Assembly: GCF_000287675.1 (NCBI RefSeq)
Contig: NZ_ALJL01000025.1
Span: 1-64,000, forward strand
Origin: Lachnoanaerobaculum sp. ICM7
Lineage (GTDB): Bacteria > Bacillota > Clostridia > Lachnospirales > Lachnospiraceae
Direction: 5' to 3'
Length of the DNA: 64,000 nucleotides
Shown here: positions 53,022 through 63,474 of the stretch, in pieces
Layout: every line of letters starts with the position of its first letter
How positions within the stretch are numbered: the stretch's first letter is position 1
Made by a program: the position numbers and the translations under genes
The notes under the pieces: model-generated
The model's input: the letters and a program-made list of their open reading frames with translations, nothing else
Databases searched by the model: none
Told to the model about the DNA's origin: nothing

Positions 53022-54267
53022 AAAAGGTGTCACCGGAATGAAGGACATTCTCCCTGAGGAGATGATTATCAGGGACTATTTGATAAATATAATAAAAAAG
53101 ACATACGGAAGTTTTGGATTTACCTCAATAGAGACTCCTGCAATGGAGCATATCGAAAATCTTTTAAGTAAGCAGGGTGGTGACAATGAAAAGCTTATTT
53201 TTAAGGTTCTAAAAAGAGGTGAAAAATTAAAACTTGATGATGTTAAGGATGAGAATGATCTGGTAGATGCAGGCCTCAGATATGATCTCACTTTGCCACT
53301 TGCAAGATACTATTCAAATAATCAGGCAAATCTTCCAAATCCGTTTAAAGCATTGCAGATAGGTAATGTATATAGAGCTGACAGACCTCAAAAGGGTAGA
53401 TTCAGACAGTTTACACAATGTGATATAGATATTCTTGGAGAAGCATCAAATCTTGCAGAAATCGAGCTTATACTTGCAACTACCAAGGCACTCAGTGAAA
53501 TTGCCAAGGGAAAGAAATTCACAGTTAGAATAAATGACAGAAGAATTCTTTTAGCAATGGCACTTTTTGCAGGCTATTCTGAGGACAATATAAGTAATGT
53601 ATTTATTATCCTTGATAAGATGGACAAAATAGGACTTGATGGAGTCAAAAAAGAATTGACAGAGCTTGACGGAGCAGATAAATGTGAGAAGTATCTGAAT
53701 CTTTTTGACGGATTATCCGGTGATACAAAGGCTCTTTTATCTTTAAAGGAAAGTTTGAACGGATTTATTGAAGAAGGCGTACTTGACAGCCTATCTGATA
53801 TAATGAATACAGTATTGGATGTAAAGGATAATGATTTTTCACTGGAATTTGATCCTACTTTGGTTCGTGGTATGGGATATTATACAGGAACTATTTTTGA
53901 AGTAAGTATGGAAGGATTCTCAGGTTCAGTAGCAGGCGGTGGAAGATATGACAAGATGATTGGAAAATTTACAGGAAGTGATACACCTGCATGCGGTTTT
54001 TCTATAGGTTTTGAAAGAATTATCACAATACTGATGGATGCAGGATTTAAGATTCCTGATGAGAGCAAAAAGATCGCATTCCTTTATGAGAAGAATATAG
54101 ACGCAAATGTTTTAACATCTATATTAAAGGAGGCATCAGCTCTTAGAGAAGCCGGAAATATTGTCTTGGTTTCAAAGATGAATAAGAATAAGAAGTTCCA
54201 AAAAGAGGGGCTTGAAAAACAAGGTTATATTGAATTTAAAGAGTTTTATAGAGAAGCTTTAAAATAG
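53008..54267 (+). CDS. hisS: Histidyl-tRNA synthetase
   Basis: The 419-residue class II synthetase has KKGVTGMKDILPEE at the start, motif 2 NVYRADRPQKGRFRQFTQ, VRGMGYYTGTIFEV (histidine binding) and motif 3 GFSIGFERI. The C-terminal anticodon domain is present. ATG 53008 lies inside the hemZ end, with GGAAAG upstream. aspS follows by 14 bases, the usual hisS-aspS pair. Confidence 0.96.
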   Translation: MALIKKGVTGMKDILPEEMIIRDYLINIIKKTYGSFGFTSIETPAMEHIENLLSKQGGDNEKLIFKVLKRGEKLKLDDVKDENDLVDAGLRYDLTLPLARYYSNNQANLPNPFKALQIGNVYRADRPQKGRFRQFTQCDIDILGEASNLAEIELILATTKALSEIAKGKKFTVRINDRRILLAMALFAGYSEDNISNVFIILDKMDKIGLDGVKKELTELDGADKCEKYLNLFDGLSGDTKALLSLKESLNGFIEEGVLDSLSDIMNTVLDVKDNDFSLEFDPTLVRGMGYYTGTIFEVSMEGFSGSVAGGGRYDKMIGKFTGSDTPACGFSIGFERIITILMDAGFKIPDESKKIAFLYEKNIDANVLTSILKEASALREAGNIVLVSKMNKNKKFQKEGLEKQGYIEFKEFYREALK

Positions 54268-54281
54268 TGAGGAGATAAAAA

Positions 54282-56069
54282 ATGGCAGAATCAATGCTCG
54301 GCTTAAAGAGAAGTCACAGATGTGCAGAGGTGGTTAATGCACCGATTGAGAGTGAAGTTACAGTAATGGGTTGGGTTCAAAAGAACCGTAACAAAGGTGG
54401 AATTATATTTTGTGATTTAAGGGACCGTTCAGGTATCTTACAGATCATTTTTGAAGAAGAAGAATGCGGTAGCGAAGTATTTAACAAGGCAATGAAGCTT
54501 AAGCAGGAGTTTTGTATTGCTGTAACCGGAATTCTCAAGAAAAGAAGCGGTGCTTTTAACGAATCACTTGAGACAGGAGAGCTTGAGGTAAGAGCAACAG
54601 GGCTTAGAATACTTTCAGAGTCTGAGACACCTCCATTCCATATAGAGGAAGATTCAAAAACAAAGGAAGAACTTAGATTAAAGTACAGATTCCTTGATCT
54701 TAGAAGACCTGATCTTCAAAGAAATCTTATGATAAGAAGTAATGTGGCTACAACCACAAGAAACTTCCTTGCAGAAAACGGATTTTTAGAGATTGAAACA
54801 CCTACACTGATAAAGAGTTCACCTGAGGGTGCAAGGGATTATCTTGTGCCAAGCCGTGTATATCCGGGAAGCTTTTATGCACTTCCACAGTCACCTCAGC
54901 TTTTTAAGCAGCTTTTAATGGTATCCGGATATGACAGATATTTCCAGCTTGCAAGATGCTACAGAGATGAGGACCTTAGAGCGGATAGACAGCCTGAGTT
55001 CACACAGATAGATATGGAACTTTCATTCGTTGATGTGGATGATGTCTTAGATGTAAACGAAAGACTCTTACAGAGACTTTTTAAGGATGTACTTAATATC
55101 GATGTTAAGCTCCCTATACAGAGAATGACATGGCAGGAGGCTATGGACAGATTCGGTTCAGATAAGCCTGACCTTAGATTCGGTATGGAATTAAAGGATG
55201 TTTCAAATGTTGTTGCAAACTCTGAATTTGCAGTATTTAAAAATGCATTGGCAGCCGGCGGCAGTGTAAGGGGTATTAATGCTACAGGACAGGCAGGTAT
55301 GCCTAGAAAGAAAATAGATGCCCTTGTAGAGTTTGTTAAGAGCTACAGGGCTAAGGGACTTGCATATATGGCTATTGAAGCTGACGGAAATATCAAGTCT
55401 TCATTTGCAAAATTTATGACTGAGGCTGAGATAGAAGGACTAAAGCAAGCTATGGATGCCAAACCGGGTGATATGCTCTTCTTTGCTGCAGACAGCAATA
55501 AGGTTGTTTGGGATACTCTCGGTGCTCTGAGAGTTGAACTTGCAAGTCAGCTCGGTCTTTTAAAGAAGGATGATTACAGATTCCTTTGGGTTACAGAATT
55601 CCCGCTTCTTGAATGGTCAGAGGAAGAAAACAGATTTAAAGCAATGCACCATCCGTTTACCGCACCTATGGATGAGGATTGGCAGTATATTGATTCGGAT
55701 CCGGGTAGAGTAAGGGCAAAGGCTTACGACATTGTGCTTAACGGTACTGAGATAGGTGGAGGTTCTGTAAGAATTCACCAGGGAGATGTACAGGCAAAGA
55801 TGTTTGATGTACTTGGACTTTCAAAAGAAGTTGCACAGGAAAGATTCGGTTATCTTCTTGATGCATTCAAGTATGGTGTACCGCCTCATGCAGGACTTGC
55901 ATATGGTCTTGACAGAGTGGTAATGCTTATGGTTGAGGCAGATTCTATAAGAGATGTTATCGCATTCCCAAAGGTAAAGGATGCATCAGATCTTATGACA
56001 AATGCTCCTGATAAGGTAGATGATGCACAGCTTAAAGAACTTGGACTTATAATAAAGAGCGAACAGTAA
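54282..56069 (+). CDS. aspS: Aspartyl-tRNA synthetase
   Basis: The 595-residue bacterial-type class II synthetase has an N-terminal OB anticodon-binding fold (VMGWVQKNRNKGGIIFCDLRD split), ETPTLIKSSPEGARDYLVPSR, motif 2 CYRDEDLRADRQPEFTQID and the inserted GAD domain (~290-420). Motif 3 is GLAYGLDRVVML. GAGGAG precedes the ATG. Whether it is Asn-discriminating cannot be stated from sequence. Confidence 0.97.
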   Translation: MAESMLGLKRSHRCAEVVNAPIESEVTVMGWVQKNRNKGGIIFCDLRDRSGILQIIFEEEECGSEVFNKAMKLKQEFCIAVTGILKKRSGAFNESLETGELEVRATGLRILSESETPPFHIEEDSKTKEELRLKYRFLDLRRPDLQRNLMIRSNVATTTRNFLAENGFLEIETPTLIKSSPEGARDYLVPSRVYPGSFYALPQSPQLFKQLLMVSGYDRYFQLARCYRDEDLRADRQPEFTQIDMELSFVDVDDVLDVNERLLQRLFKDVLNIDVKLPIQRMTWQEAMDRFGSDKPDLRFGMELKDVSNVVANSEFAVFKNALAAGGSVRGINATGQAGMPRKKIDALVEFVKSYRAKGLAYMAIEADGNIKSSFAKFMTEAEIEGLKQAMDAKPGDMLFFAADSNKVVWDTLGALRVELASQLGLLKKDDYRFLWVTEFPLLEWSEEENRFKAMHHPFTAPMDEDWQYIDSDPGRVRAKAYDIVLNGTEIGGGSVRIHQGDVQAKMFDVLGLSKEVAQERFGYLLDAFKYGVPPHAGLAYGLDRVVMLMVEADSIRDVIAFPKVKDASDLMTNAPDKVDDAQLKELGLIIKSEQ

Positions 56070-56099
56070 ACTGAATCTTTATACTGTTGTGGGGATTAT

Positions 56100-56777
56100 A
56101 TGGAAGATGTAAAGATACTGGTGGTTGATGATGAAGCCAGAATGAGAAAACTTGTAAAAGATTTTCTTTCTATGAAAGGATTTATAGTTTTGGAGGCCGG
56201 AGACGGTGAGGAAGCTCTCAAAATTTTTGATTCCAATAAGGATATAAAGCTGATTCTATTAGATGTAATGATGCCGAAACTTGACGGCTTTGAAACTTTA
56301 GAAGTTATAAGGCAGTATTCCAAAGTACCTGTTATGATGTTGACTGCAAGAAGTGAAGAAAGAGACGAGCTTGAAGGCTATAAGCTCGGAGTGGATGAAT
56401 ATATTACAAAGCCTTTTTCACCTAAGATACTTGTTGCCAGAGTTGAAGCGGTACTTAGAAGAACAATGGGTGAGTCTGAAGAAAAACTTATAGCCGGTGC
56501 AATAGAGATTGATAAGGTTGCACGCAGTGTTTATATAGATCAAAAGCCGGTTGACTTAAGCTTCAAAGAATATGAACTTTTAACCTACTTTATTGAAAAT
56601 AAAGGTATTGCATTATCCAGAGAAAAAATCCTTAATTCAGTATGGAATTACGATTATTTCGGAGATGCCAGAACCATTGATACACATGTAAAAAAACTTC
56701 GTGCCAAGATGGGTGATAGAGGTGACTATATAAAGACAGTATGGGGCATGGGCTATAAGTTTGAGATAACACCATAA
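56100..56777 (+). CDS. OmpR/PhoB-type response regulator
   Basis: The 225-residue protein has a receiver domain (VVDDEARMRKLV, phospho-acceptor Asp55 in LLDVMMPKLDG, Lys in KPFSPKIL) and a winged-helix output domain (LSFKEYELLTYF, SREKILNSVWNYDYFGDARTIDTHVKKLR). The ATG follows a GGGGATT site. The nearest histidine kinase is at 60088, on the same strand and two genes away, so they probably pair. Confidence 0.93.
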   Translation: MEDVKILVVDDEARMRKLVKDFLSMKGFIVLEAGDGEEALKIFDSNKDIKLILLDVMMPKLDGFETLEVIRQYSKVPVMMLTARSEERDELEGYKLGVDEYITKPFSPKILVARVEAVLRRTMGESEEKLIAGAIEIDKVARSVYIDQKPVDLSFKEYELLTYFIENKGIALSREKILNSVWNYDYFGDARTIDTHVKKLRAKMGDRGDYIKTVWGMGYKFEITP

Positions 56778-56809
56778 ATAATAATTATATATATAGATAA
56801 GGAGCATTT

Positions 56810-58261
56810 ATGACAAAAATAAGGACAAGATATGCACCGAGTCCTACCGGAAGAATGCATGTTGGAAATCTTAGAACCGCATTGTATGCATATTTGATAG
56901 CAAAGCATGAGGGTGGAGATTTTCTGCTTAGAATAGAGGATACAGACCAGGAAAGATATGTGGAAGGTGCTACAGAGATAATCTATAGAACATTAGCAGA
57001 GACAGGACTTATACATGATGAGGGTCCTGACAAAGACGGCGGTTGCGGTCCATATGTACAAAGTGAGAGACAAAAGCAGGGCCTCTACCTTGAGTATGCA
57101 AAAAAGCTTATAGAAAAGAAGCAGGCATACTATTGTTTCTGTACTCCTGAGAGACTTAATTCACTCAGATCAAGTGTGAACGGTGAGGAGATAATGAAAT
57201 ATGACAAGCACTGTCTTTCACTGTCTGAGGAAGAGATAAAGAAAAATCTTGAAAGCGGTATTCCATATGTAATCCGTCAAAATAATCCTACTACAGGTAC
57301 AACATCATTCCATGATGATATTTACGGTGATATCACAGTGGATAATTCAGAGCTTGATGATATGGTACTTATAAAGTCTGACGGTTATCCTACCTACAAT
57401 TTTGCAAATGTTGTAGATGACCATCTTATGGGAATCACACATGTTGTTAGAGGAAATGAGTATCTTTCATCATCACCTAAGTACAACAGATTGTATGAAG
57501 CATTCGGATGGGAAGTGCCTACATATGTTCACTGTCCTTTGATAACAAATGAGGAGCATAAAAAGCTTTCAAAAAGAAGCGGCCATTCTTCATTTGAGGA
57601 CCTTATTGAACAGGGCTATGTATCTGAAGCTATAGTAAACTTTGTAGCCTTACTTGGATGGTCACCTGAAGATGATAAGGAAATATTCTCATTAGATGAG
57701 CTTATAAAAGCATTTGATTATAAGCATATCTCAAAATCACCTGCAGTCTTTGATATGGTAAAGCTTTCATGGATGAACGGCGAGTATTTAAAGAATATGA
57801 GTGAAGATGATTTCTTCAAACTGGCGGAACCATATATTAAAGAAGTTATAAAAAAGCCTCTTGATTTAAAGAAGATCTCAAATATGGTAAAGACCAGAAT
57901 AGAAGTATTGCCACAGATTGCTTCACATATTGATTTCTTTGAAGAGTTGCCTGAATATGATACTGAAATGTATACACATAAAAAGATGAAGACAAATTCA
58001 GAGAATTCATTATCTCTTTTAAAAGAGGTATTACCACTTCTTGAAAATACAGATGACTATACAAATGATAATTTGTTTGGTATCTTGCAGGAATTTGGTA
58101 AGGAGCATGAATATAAGACAGGATTTGTTATGTGGCCGATAAGAACAGCTCTTTCAGGAAAGCAGATGACTCCTGCAGGTGCTACAGAGATTATGGAAGT
58201 TCTCGGAAAAGATGAATCAATAAGAAGGATTAAGATTGGAATTGATAAATTACAGCAGTAA
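56810..58261 (+). CDS. gltX: Glutamyl-tRNA synthetase
   Basis: The 483-residue class I synthetase has the HIGH-type motif [16 protein letters not shown] and KMSKS-type [25 protein letters not shown] is also conserved. AAGGAG precedes the ATG. It is between the response regulator and the helicase; the helicase start lies inside its 3' end (26-base overlap). GatCAB-dependent tRNA-Gln charging would be typical but is not shown here. Confidence 0.96.
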   Translation: MTKIRTRYAPSPTGRMHVGNLRTALYAYLIAKHEGGDFLLRIEDTDQERYVEGATEIIYRTLAETGLIHDEGPDKDGGCGPYVQSERQKQGLYLEYAKKLIEKKQAYYCFCTPERLNSLRSSVNGEEIMKYDKHCLSLSEEEIKKNLESGIPYVIRQNNPTTGTTSFHDDIYGDITVDNSELDDMVLIKSDGYPTYNFANVVDDHLMGITHVVRGNEYLSSSPKYNRLYEAFGWEVPTYVHCPLITNEEHKKLSKRSGHSSFEDLIEQGYVSEAIVNFVALLGWSPEDDKEIFSLDELIKAFDYKHISKSPAVFDMVKLSWMNGEYLKNMSEDDFFKLAEPYIKEVIKKPLDLKKISNMVKTRIEVLPQIASHIDFFEELPEYDTEMYTHKKMKTNSENSLSLLKEVLPLLENTDDYTNDNLFGILQEFGKEHEYKTGFVMWPIRTALSGKQMTPAGATEIMEVLGKDESIRRIKIGIDKLQQ

Positions 58262-60077
58262 TCAAAAAAAAGCCATAGAGCATGGGGCAGGGCCCTTGAT
58301 GGTATTGGCAGGTCCCGGCTCCGGAAAAACCTTTGTAATCACACATAGAATAAAATATCTTATAGAGGGGTCGGGTATAAACCCGGCCCATATTTTGGTT
58401 GTAACATTTTCAAGAGCCGCAGCCAAGGAAATGAAAGACAGATTTGAAAAACTTATCGGAAAGACTCTTGTAACATTTGGAACATTTCATTCGGTGTTTT
58501 TCAATCTTCTAAAAACAGCTTACGGATTCAGTGCGGAACAGATTGCATCTGATGAATTAAGATATACCCTTATAAAGGAATTGATAAAGAAAAATGAAAT
58601 AGTGAATGAAGATATCAATACACTTTCCGGTAATCTTTTAAATGAAATAGCTCTTATAAAGCAGGATAATATAAATATAAAAAACTATTATTCAAACAGT
58701 ATTGCAAGTGATACTTTTAAGAAACTTTACAATGAATATGAAGCTGAGCTTGAAGCAAGAAATAAACTTGACTTTGAAGATATGCTTTCACTTACATATG
58801 AGCTATTAAGCGAAAGAAAAGATATTTTATCCGCGGTACAAAACAGATATCAGTATATCTTGGTAGATGAGTTTCAGGATATAAATTTTTTGCAATATAA
58901 TATCATAAAACTTATGGCAGGCAAGAATCAAAATATCACTGTTGTAGGAGATGACGATCAATCTATCTATAGATTTAGAGGTGCAAGACCCGAGATAATG
59001 CTTGGATTTGAGAGAGACTTTAAAAATGTTTCTAAAGTATTTCTGGATATAAATTTCAGATCAAGTACTCAAATAGTGGATGCCTCGACCAAACTTATAT
59101 CTTTTAACAGTAAGAGATTTCCTAAAACTTTTACGGCACACAACGGAAGCGGTGCACCTGTATCGGTAATAGAATTTAAAAATCCTTTTGCCGAGGTAAA
59201 TACTATAGTAAATGATATAAAAGAATATATAAAATCCGGGCAGGATATAAACAATATTGCAGTGCTTTATCGTACAAACCTTTCACCGAGACTTTTAATT
59301 GAGAGGATGATGAAGAATAATATTCCTTTTACTATAAGAGATTCTATTCCGAATCTTTTTGAGCATTGGGTATCAAAGGATATTATATCTTACATAAAGC
59401 TGGCTATAAATTCAGGAAACAAATCCGATTTGCTTCGTATTTCCAATAAGCCTAACAGGTATATAAGCAGAGATTCACTTTCCTCATCAAAGGCAAGTAT
59501 TGAAACACTATTTGACTATTATGAGGATAAAAGCTATATGATCAAAAGAATAATAGAACTTAGAGAACATTTAAGAACCATAAAGAATCTTAAACCTGCA
59601 ACGGCTCTCAGATATATAAGAAATGTAGTGGGATATGATGAGTATATAGAAGAGTACTGTGATATGAACGGTATAGAAAGTGATGACTGCTATACAGTTT
59701 TGGGGGATCTTGAAAACAGCGCATCTGAATTCGGTACATTTTCAGACTGGTTTGTACATATGGAAGAGTATAAGGAAGAGCTGATAGAGGCAAGAAAAAA
59801 GTCAAATGAAGATGATAACGGCGTAAGGCTTATGACCTTCCATTCCTCCAAAGGACTTGAATTTGATATTGTTTATATTATTGATGTAAATGAGGGAAGT
59901 GTACCGTATAAAAAAGCAAAAGGTGCTGATGAGATAGAAGAAGAGCGAAGAATGTTTTATGTTGCAATGACAAGAGCCAGACATAAACTCTTTATTTGTT
60001 GTTGCAAGGAAAATTTTGGAAAGTCTGTAGGTAAGTCTGATTTTATAGTGGAACTTTCTTCCAAGACTAAGCCATAA
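58236..60077 (+). CDS. UvrD/Rep-family DNA helicase
   Basis: The 613-residue superfamily 1 helicase has Walker [38 protein letters not shown], and C-terminal [16 protein letters not shown] and [12 protein letters not shown]. It is shorter than PcrA (~740 residues) and lacks its long C-terminus, so it is a related UvrD-like helicase. The start TTG 58236 is used, with AAGGA ~6 bases upstream inside gltX; TTG 58242 is also possible. The kinase gene follows by 10 bases. Confidence 0.9.
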   Translation: MELINYSSNQKKAIEHGAGPLMVLAGPGSGKTFVITHRIKYLIEGSGINPAHILVVTFSRAAAKEMKDRFEKLIGKTLVTFGTFHSVFFNLLKTAYGFSAEQIASDELRYTLIKELIKKNEIVNEDINTLSGNLLNEIALIKQDNINIKNYYSNSIASDTFKKLYNEYEAELEARNKLDFEDMLSLTYELLSERKDILSAVQNRYQYILVDEFQDINFLQYNIIKLMAGKNQNITVVGDDDQSIYRFRGARPEIMLGFERDFKNVSKVFLDINFRSSTQIVDASTKLISFNSKRFPKTFTAHNGSGAPVSVIEFKNPFAEVNTIVNDIKEYIKSGQDINNIAVLYRTNLSPRLLIERMMKNNIPFTIRDSIPNLFEHWVSKDIISYIKLAINSGNKSDLLRISNKPNRYISRDSLSSSKASIETLFDYYEDKSYMIKRIIELREHLRTIKNLKPATALRYIRNVVGYDEYIEEYCDMNGIESDDCYTVLGDLENSASEFGTFSDWFVHMEEYKEELIEARKKSNEDDNGVRLMTFHSSKGLEFDIVYIIDVNEGSVPYKKAKGADEIEEERRMFYVAMTRARHKLFICCCKENFGKSVGKSDFIVELSSKTKP

Positions 60078-60087
60078 AGAGGTATAT

Positions 60088-61605
60088 ATGATACAAAAAT
60101 TCAGCCATTCACTACGTATGAAGATAACCTTGATAATCTTATTGATTATTTCGGTATTATTACTTTCAATAGGTCTTTTAAACAATTTCGGACTGAGATG
60201 GTTTTATCAGAATGAAAAGGTAAGTGAAATAAAAGAGGCATACCTTAAAATAGATAATGAAGTAATGAAAATCGGCTCCTCGGGTCAGCATATCATTGAT
60301 GAAAGTACTGAAGAATCTGTTATTAATAACAGCCTTAAAAGTATTATTCTGGATTACTCAAATAAATATAATATAACCATTGCCCTTGTAGACTCTTTTA
60401 CAAATAAGGCCATATATTCATCAGCAAGGGAGGGTGACGGATTAATAAGTAGAATCCAGGACGGATTTATAGGAAATCAAAATCAGGATATTTTATACAG
60501 AAATAATAATTACACAATAATACTTCATAAGACTATGCAAAACACATCTTTTATAGAAGGTTTCGGTTATTGCACTGATAATCAGACAATGGTTATAATG
60601 TCTACTCCGGTTGCAAGTTTAAAAGAAAGCGTAAGTATTTCAAACAGATTTCTGATATATATGGCAATTATAGGATTCATTATAACTGTTATACTTACAT
60701 TTATTATTGCAAAAATGATTACCTATCCGATACTTGAGTTGGCTGAGATTTCAAATAAAATGGGTAAACTTGATTTTACCGCCAAATATATAGGTAACAG
60801 AAGTGATGAAATACAGACGCTTGGACAAAATATGAATTATATGTCCGACAGACTTAAAAAGGCTATTGACGAATTGCAGGAAGCCAATGAACTCTTAAAA
60901 GAAGACATTAAGAGAAAAGAAGCTATTGACGAAATGCGGAAAGATTTTATTGCGAATGTTTCTCATGAGTTAAAGACACCTATTGCACTTATTCAAGGAT
61001 ATGCGGAAGGACTGAATGAAGGACTCTGTGAAGATGAAGAGAGCAGAAAATACTATACAGAGGTAATACTTGATGAAAGTGAAAAGATGAACAAAATGGT
61101 AAAACAATTACTTACACTTTCTTCACTTGAATCCGGAAACAGTATTTTGCATAAGGAGAACTTTAATCTGACTTCTCTTATTGAGTCGGTGCTTGGTTCA
61201 ATATCAATACTTATAGGTGAAAAGAATGTAAATATTGAATTTGATTCCGACAAGGAAATATTTCTTAATGCTGATGAATTCAAAATAGAAGAGGTGGTTA
61301 CAAACTATATCAGTAATTCTATTCATCATGTAAGTGATTCCGGTGAAATAAAAATAAATGTATCCGATGATGGAGAAAATATTACTTTTAGTGTTTATAA
61401 TACAGGTAATCCTATTCCCGAAAAAGATTTAAACAATATTTGGGAAAAGTTCTTTAAGGTGGATAAGGCACATTCCAGAGCATATGGAGGAAGCGGAATC
61501 GGACTTTCCATAGTAAAGGCCATAGTAGAAGCTCATAACGGTACTGTGGCTGTAAAAAATATACTTGACGGTGTTGAATTTTCATTCAAGATACCAAAGG
61601 CATAA
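60088..61605 (+). CDS. Sensor histidine kinase
   Basis: The 505-residue membrane kinase has an N-terminal helix (ITLIILLIISVLLLSIGLL), an extracellular sensor region (~35-185), a second helix (FLIYMAIIGFIITVILTFIIA), HAMP, HisKA with phospho-acceptor His293 (NVSHELKTPIAL), and HATPase motifs (NYISNSIHH, YGGSGIGLSIVKAIVEAH). AAAGAGG precedes the ATG. It probably signals to the regulator at 56100. cbiD begins 3 bases after its stop, with no visible promoter between. Confidence 0.93.
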   Translation: MIQKFSHSLRMKITLIILLIISVLLLSIGLLNNFGLRWFYQNEKVSEIKEAYLKIDNEVMKIGSSGQHIIDESTEESVINNSLKSIILDYSNKYNITIALVDSFTNKAIYSSAREGDGLISRIQDGFIGNQNQDILYRNNNYTIILHKTMQNTSFIEGFGYCTDNQTMVIMSTPVASLKESVSISNRFLIYMAIIGFIITVILTFIIAKMITYPILELAEISNKMGKLDFTAKYIGNRSDEIQTLGQNMNYMSDRLKKAIDELQEANELLKEDIKRKEAIDEMRKDFIANVSHELKTPIALIQGYAEGLNEGLCEDEESRKYYTEVILDESEKMNKMVKQLLTLSSLESGNSILHKENFNLTSLIESVLGSISILIGEKNVNIEFDSDKEIFLNADEFKIEEVVTNYISNSIHHVSDSGEIKINVSDDGENITFSVYNTGNPIPEKDLNNIWEKFFKVDKAHSRAYGGSGIGLSIVKAIVEAHNGTVAVKNILDGVEFSFKIPKA

Positions 61606-61607
61606 AT

Positions 61608-62795
61608 ATGACAATTGATGAATTTAATAAAAAAAACGGACATACACAGAGGTATGGCTTTACCACAGGAACTACTGCAACTGCTGCAGCAATAGGAGCT
61701 GCATATATGTATCTGAACGATAAAAGGGATATGGTAGATGTAGAGTTACCTGCAGGTATAACACTCTCTATTCCGTTAGAATTTGTGAAGAAAGAAAAAA
61801 ACTTATTTACCTGTGGTGTAAAAAAGAACGCAGGTGATGACCCGGATGTTACCGACGGAATTCTAATCAGTACAAAGCTTGAATTTATAAAAAAAGAAAA
61901 CGGTCTTGAATTTAATTTTTTTGCCGGAGAAGGTGTAGGAATATTTACAAAAGACGGACTGGCCTTACCAAAGGGAGAAGCGGCTATAAATCCGGTTCCA
62001 AGGCAGATGATGATTGACAATCTTTCACGTATATTAAAAGAAGCAGGATTTAGCGGTATAGTAAATATAACCGTTATGGTAGAAAACGGAGTGGAGATAG
62101 CAAAAAAGACCTTTAATGAAAGACTTGGAATTATCGGTGGAATATCAATTCTGGGAACTTCGGGACTTGTGCTGCCTATGAGTAAAACAGCACTTTTACA
62201 GACGATAGAAGCTGATATAAAATTCAGACTTAAAAATTCAGAAAACAAAACAGTATATATGGCACCCGGAAATATAGGTGCAAAATTTTTAGAACAAAAC
62301 TTTGGCATTGAAAGTAAAACGGTGGCAATTATCAGTAATTTTATAGGTGAAAGTATAGACTATGCAATCTCAAATGATGCAAAAGAAATTGTACTATGTG
62401 GCGACTTGGGCAAACTTATAAAATTATCCGGTGGAATAATGAATACACATTCAAATGATTCCGATTCCAGACTGGAATTGCTTGCATCATCAATACTGAA
62501 ACTTTGTATAAAAGAAAGTATACAATTACCGATTCAGTTTATTTCAAATATATTTGAACAAAAGACCACAACAGGTGCCGTAAATATAATAAAAGAAAAT
62601 AACTTTGATAATTGCTTTGATATACTTGCAGATCAGATGCTTTACTATGCATATAACCGTGCATTTAAGGCTGAGATATTTTATCATAAAAACAGATATG
62701 CAAATATTGAAGAGTTTAAAAATAATTTAGCAATCAGAATTATTGTATTCAGTGACAATATAATGATTATAGATACAGGAGAAAATAATGAATAA
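61608..62795 (+). CDS. cbiD: Cobalt-precorrin-5B C1-methyltransferase
   Basis: The 395-residue CbiD methylates C1 in the anaerobic cobalamin pathway. Family segments YGFTTGTTATAAAIGA, KKNAGDDPDVTDGI, GEGVGIFTKDGLALPKGEAAI (split), and LGIIGGISILGTSGLV are present. AAAGG precedes the ATG. It marks the oxygen-independent route. The 3' end overlaps the next gene by 8 bases. No cobalamin riboswitch lies upstream. Confidence 0.95.
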   Translation: MTIDEFNKKNGHTQRYGFTTGTTATAAAIGAAYMYLNDKRDMVDVELPAGITLSIPLEFVKKEKNLFTCGVKKNAGDDPDVTDGILISTKLEFIKKENGLEFNFFAGEGVGIFTKDGLALPKGEAAINPVPRQMMIDNLSRILKEAGFSGIVNITVMVENGVEIAKKTFNERLGIIGGISILGTSGLVLPMSKTALLQTIEADIKFRLKNSENKTVYMAPGNIGAKFLEQNFGIESKTVAIISNFIGESIDYAISNDAKEIVLCGDLGKLIKLSGGIMNTHSNDSDSRLELLASSILKLCIKESIQLPIQFISNIFEQKTTTGAVNIIKENNFDNCFDILADQMLYYAYNRAFKAEIFYHKNRYANIEEFKNNLAIRIIVFSDNIMIIDTGENNE

Positions 62796-63474
62796 ATTAT
62801 ATGGTGTAGGAGTAGGTCCGGGAGATCCGGAGCTTATGACAATAAAGGCGTTAAATGCTATAAAAAAATCAAAAACAATATGTTATCCCGGAAAAAGTGA
62901 TGATACTTCCATTGCTTTTAATATTGTAAAGCCGGTAGTCCCTGAGATAGATGAAAAAGTAAAGGTATGTATAGACTTTCCAATGACAAAAGACCCGTTT
63001 ATATTGGAAGAAGCACATTCAAAAATCACCAATGAGATAAAAGAACTTTTAAAAGAAGGAGATGTAGCACTCCTGACACTTGGTGATCCCGGAGTATATG
63101 CGACTTATTCATACATTGCACAGAGACTGAATGCAGAGGGGATAGAAGTAATTACTATACCCGGAATTACATCATTTAGTGCTGCTGCGGCGGCACTTGG
63201 TATTCCACTTACATTGGCTGATGAGGAGCTTCATGTAATTCCTTCATCATACTCATTTGAAGAGGCATTCAGACTTAAAGGTACCTTAGTATTTATGAAA
63301 TCCGGAAGAAGCTATGAAAAACTGGCTTCATATATCAAAAAAGAAAAGTTTGATTATGATATTTATATGGTGGAAAATTGCGGTATGACAAATGAAAGAT
63401 TATTTGTTGGAGCAAAAAATCTTCCTGAAACAAGTGGATATTTTACAATAATTATAGTAAGGGGTTTAAAATGA
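62788..63474 (+). CDS. cbiL: Cobalt-precorrin-2 C20-methyltransferase
   Basis: The 228-residue SAM-dependent tetrapyrrole methylase has GVGVGPGDPELMTIKA at the start, LTLGDPGVYATYSY and ITIPGITSFSAAAAALGIPL, which together identify the CbiL/CobI type. ATG 62788 overlaps the cbiD end, and its stop overlaps the next ATG (ATGA). The three cob genes are therefore translationally coupled. Confidence 0.93.
   Translation: MNKLYGVGVGPGDPELMTIKALNAIKKSKTICYPGKSDDTSIAFNIVKPVVPEIDEKVKVCIDFPMTKDPFILEEAHSKITNEIKELLKEGDVALLTLGDPGVYATYSYIAQRLNAEGIEVITIPGITSFSAAAAALGIPLTLADEELHVIPSSYSFEEAFRLKGTLVFMKSGRSYEKLASYIKKEKFDYDIYMVENCGMTNERLFVGAKNLPETSGYFTIIIVRGLK

Noticed and set aside
61560-61607. Cobalamin riboswitch upstream of cbiD
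   Set aside because: Only 2 bases separate the kinase stop from cbiD, and no B12-box-like sequence was seen nearby.
61586-62308. 240-residue minus-strand open frame
   Set aside because: It is entirely antisense to cbiD, whose family motifs are clear in the plus frame.
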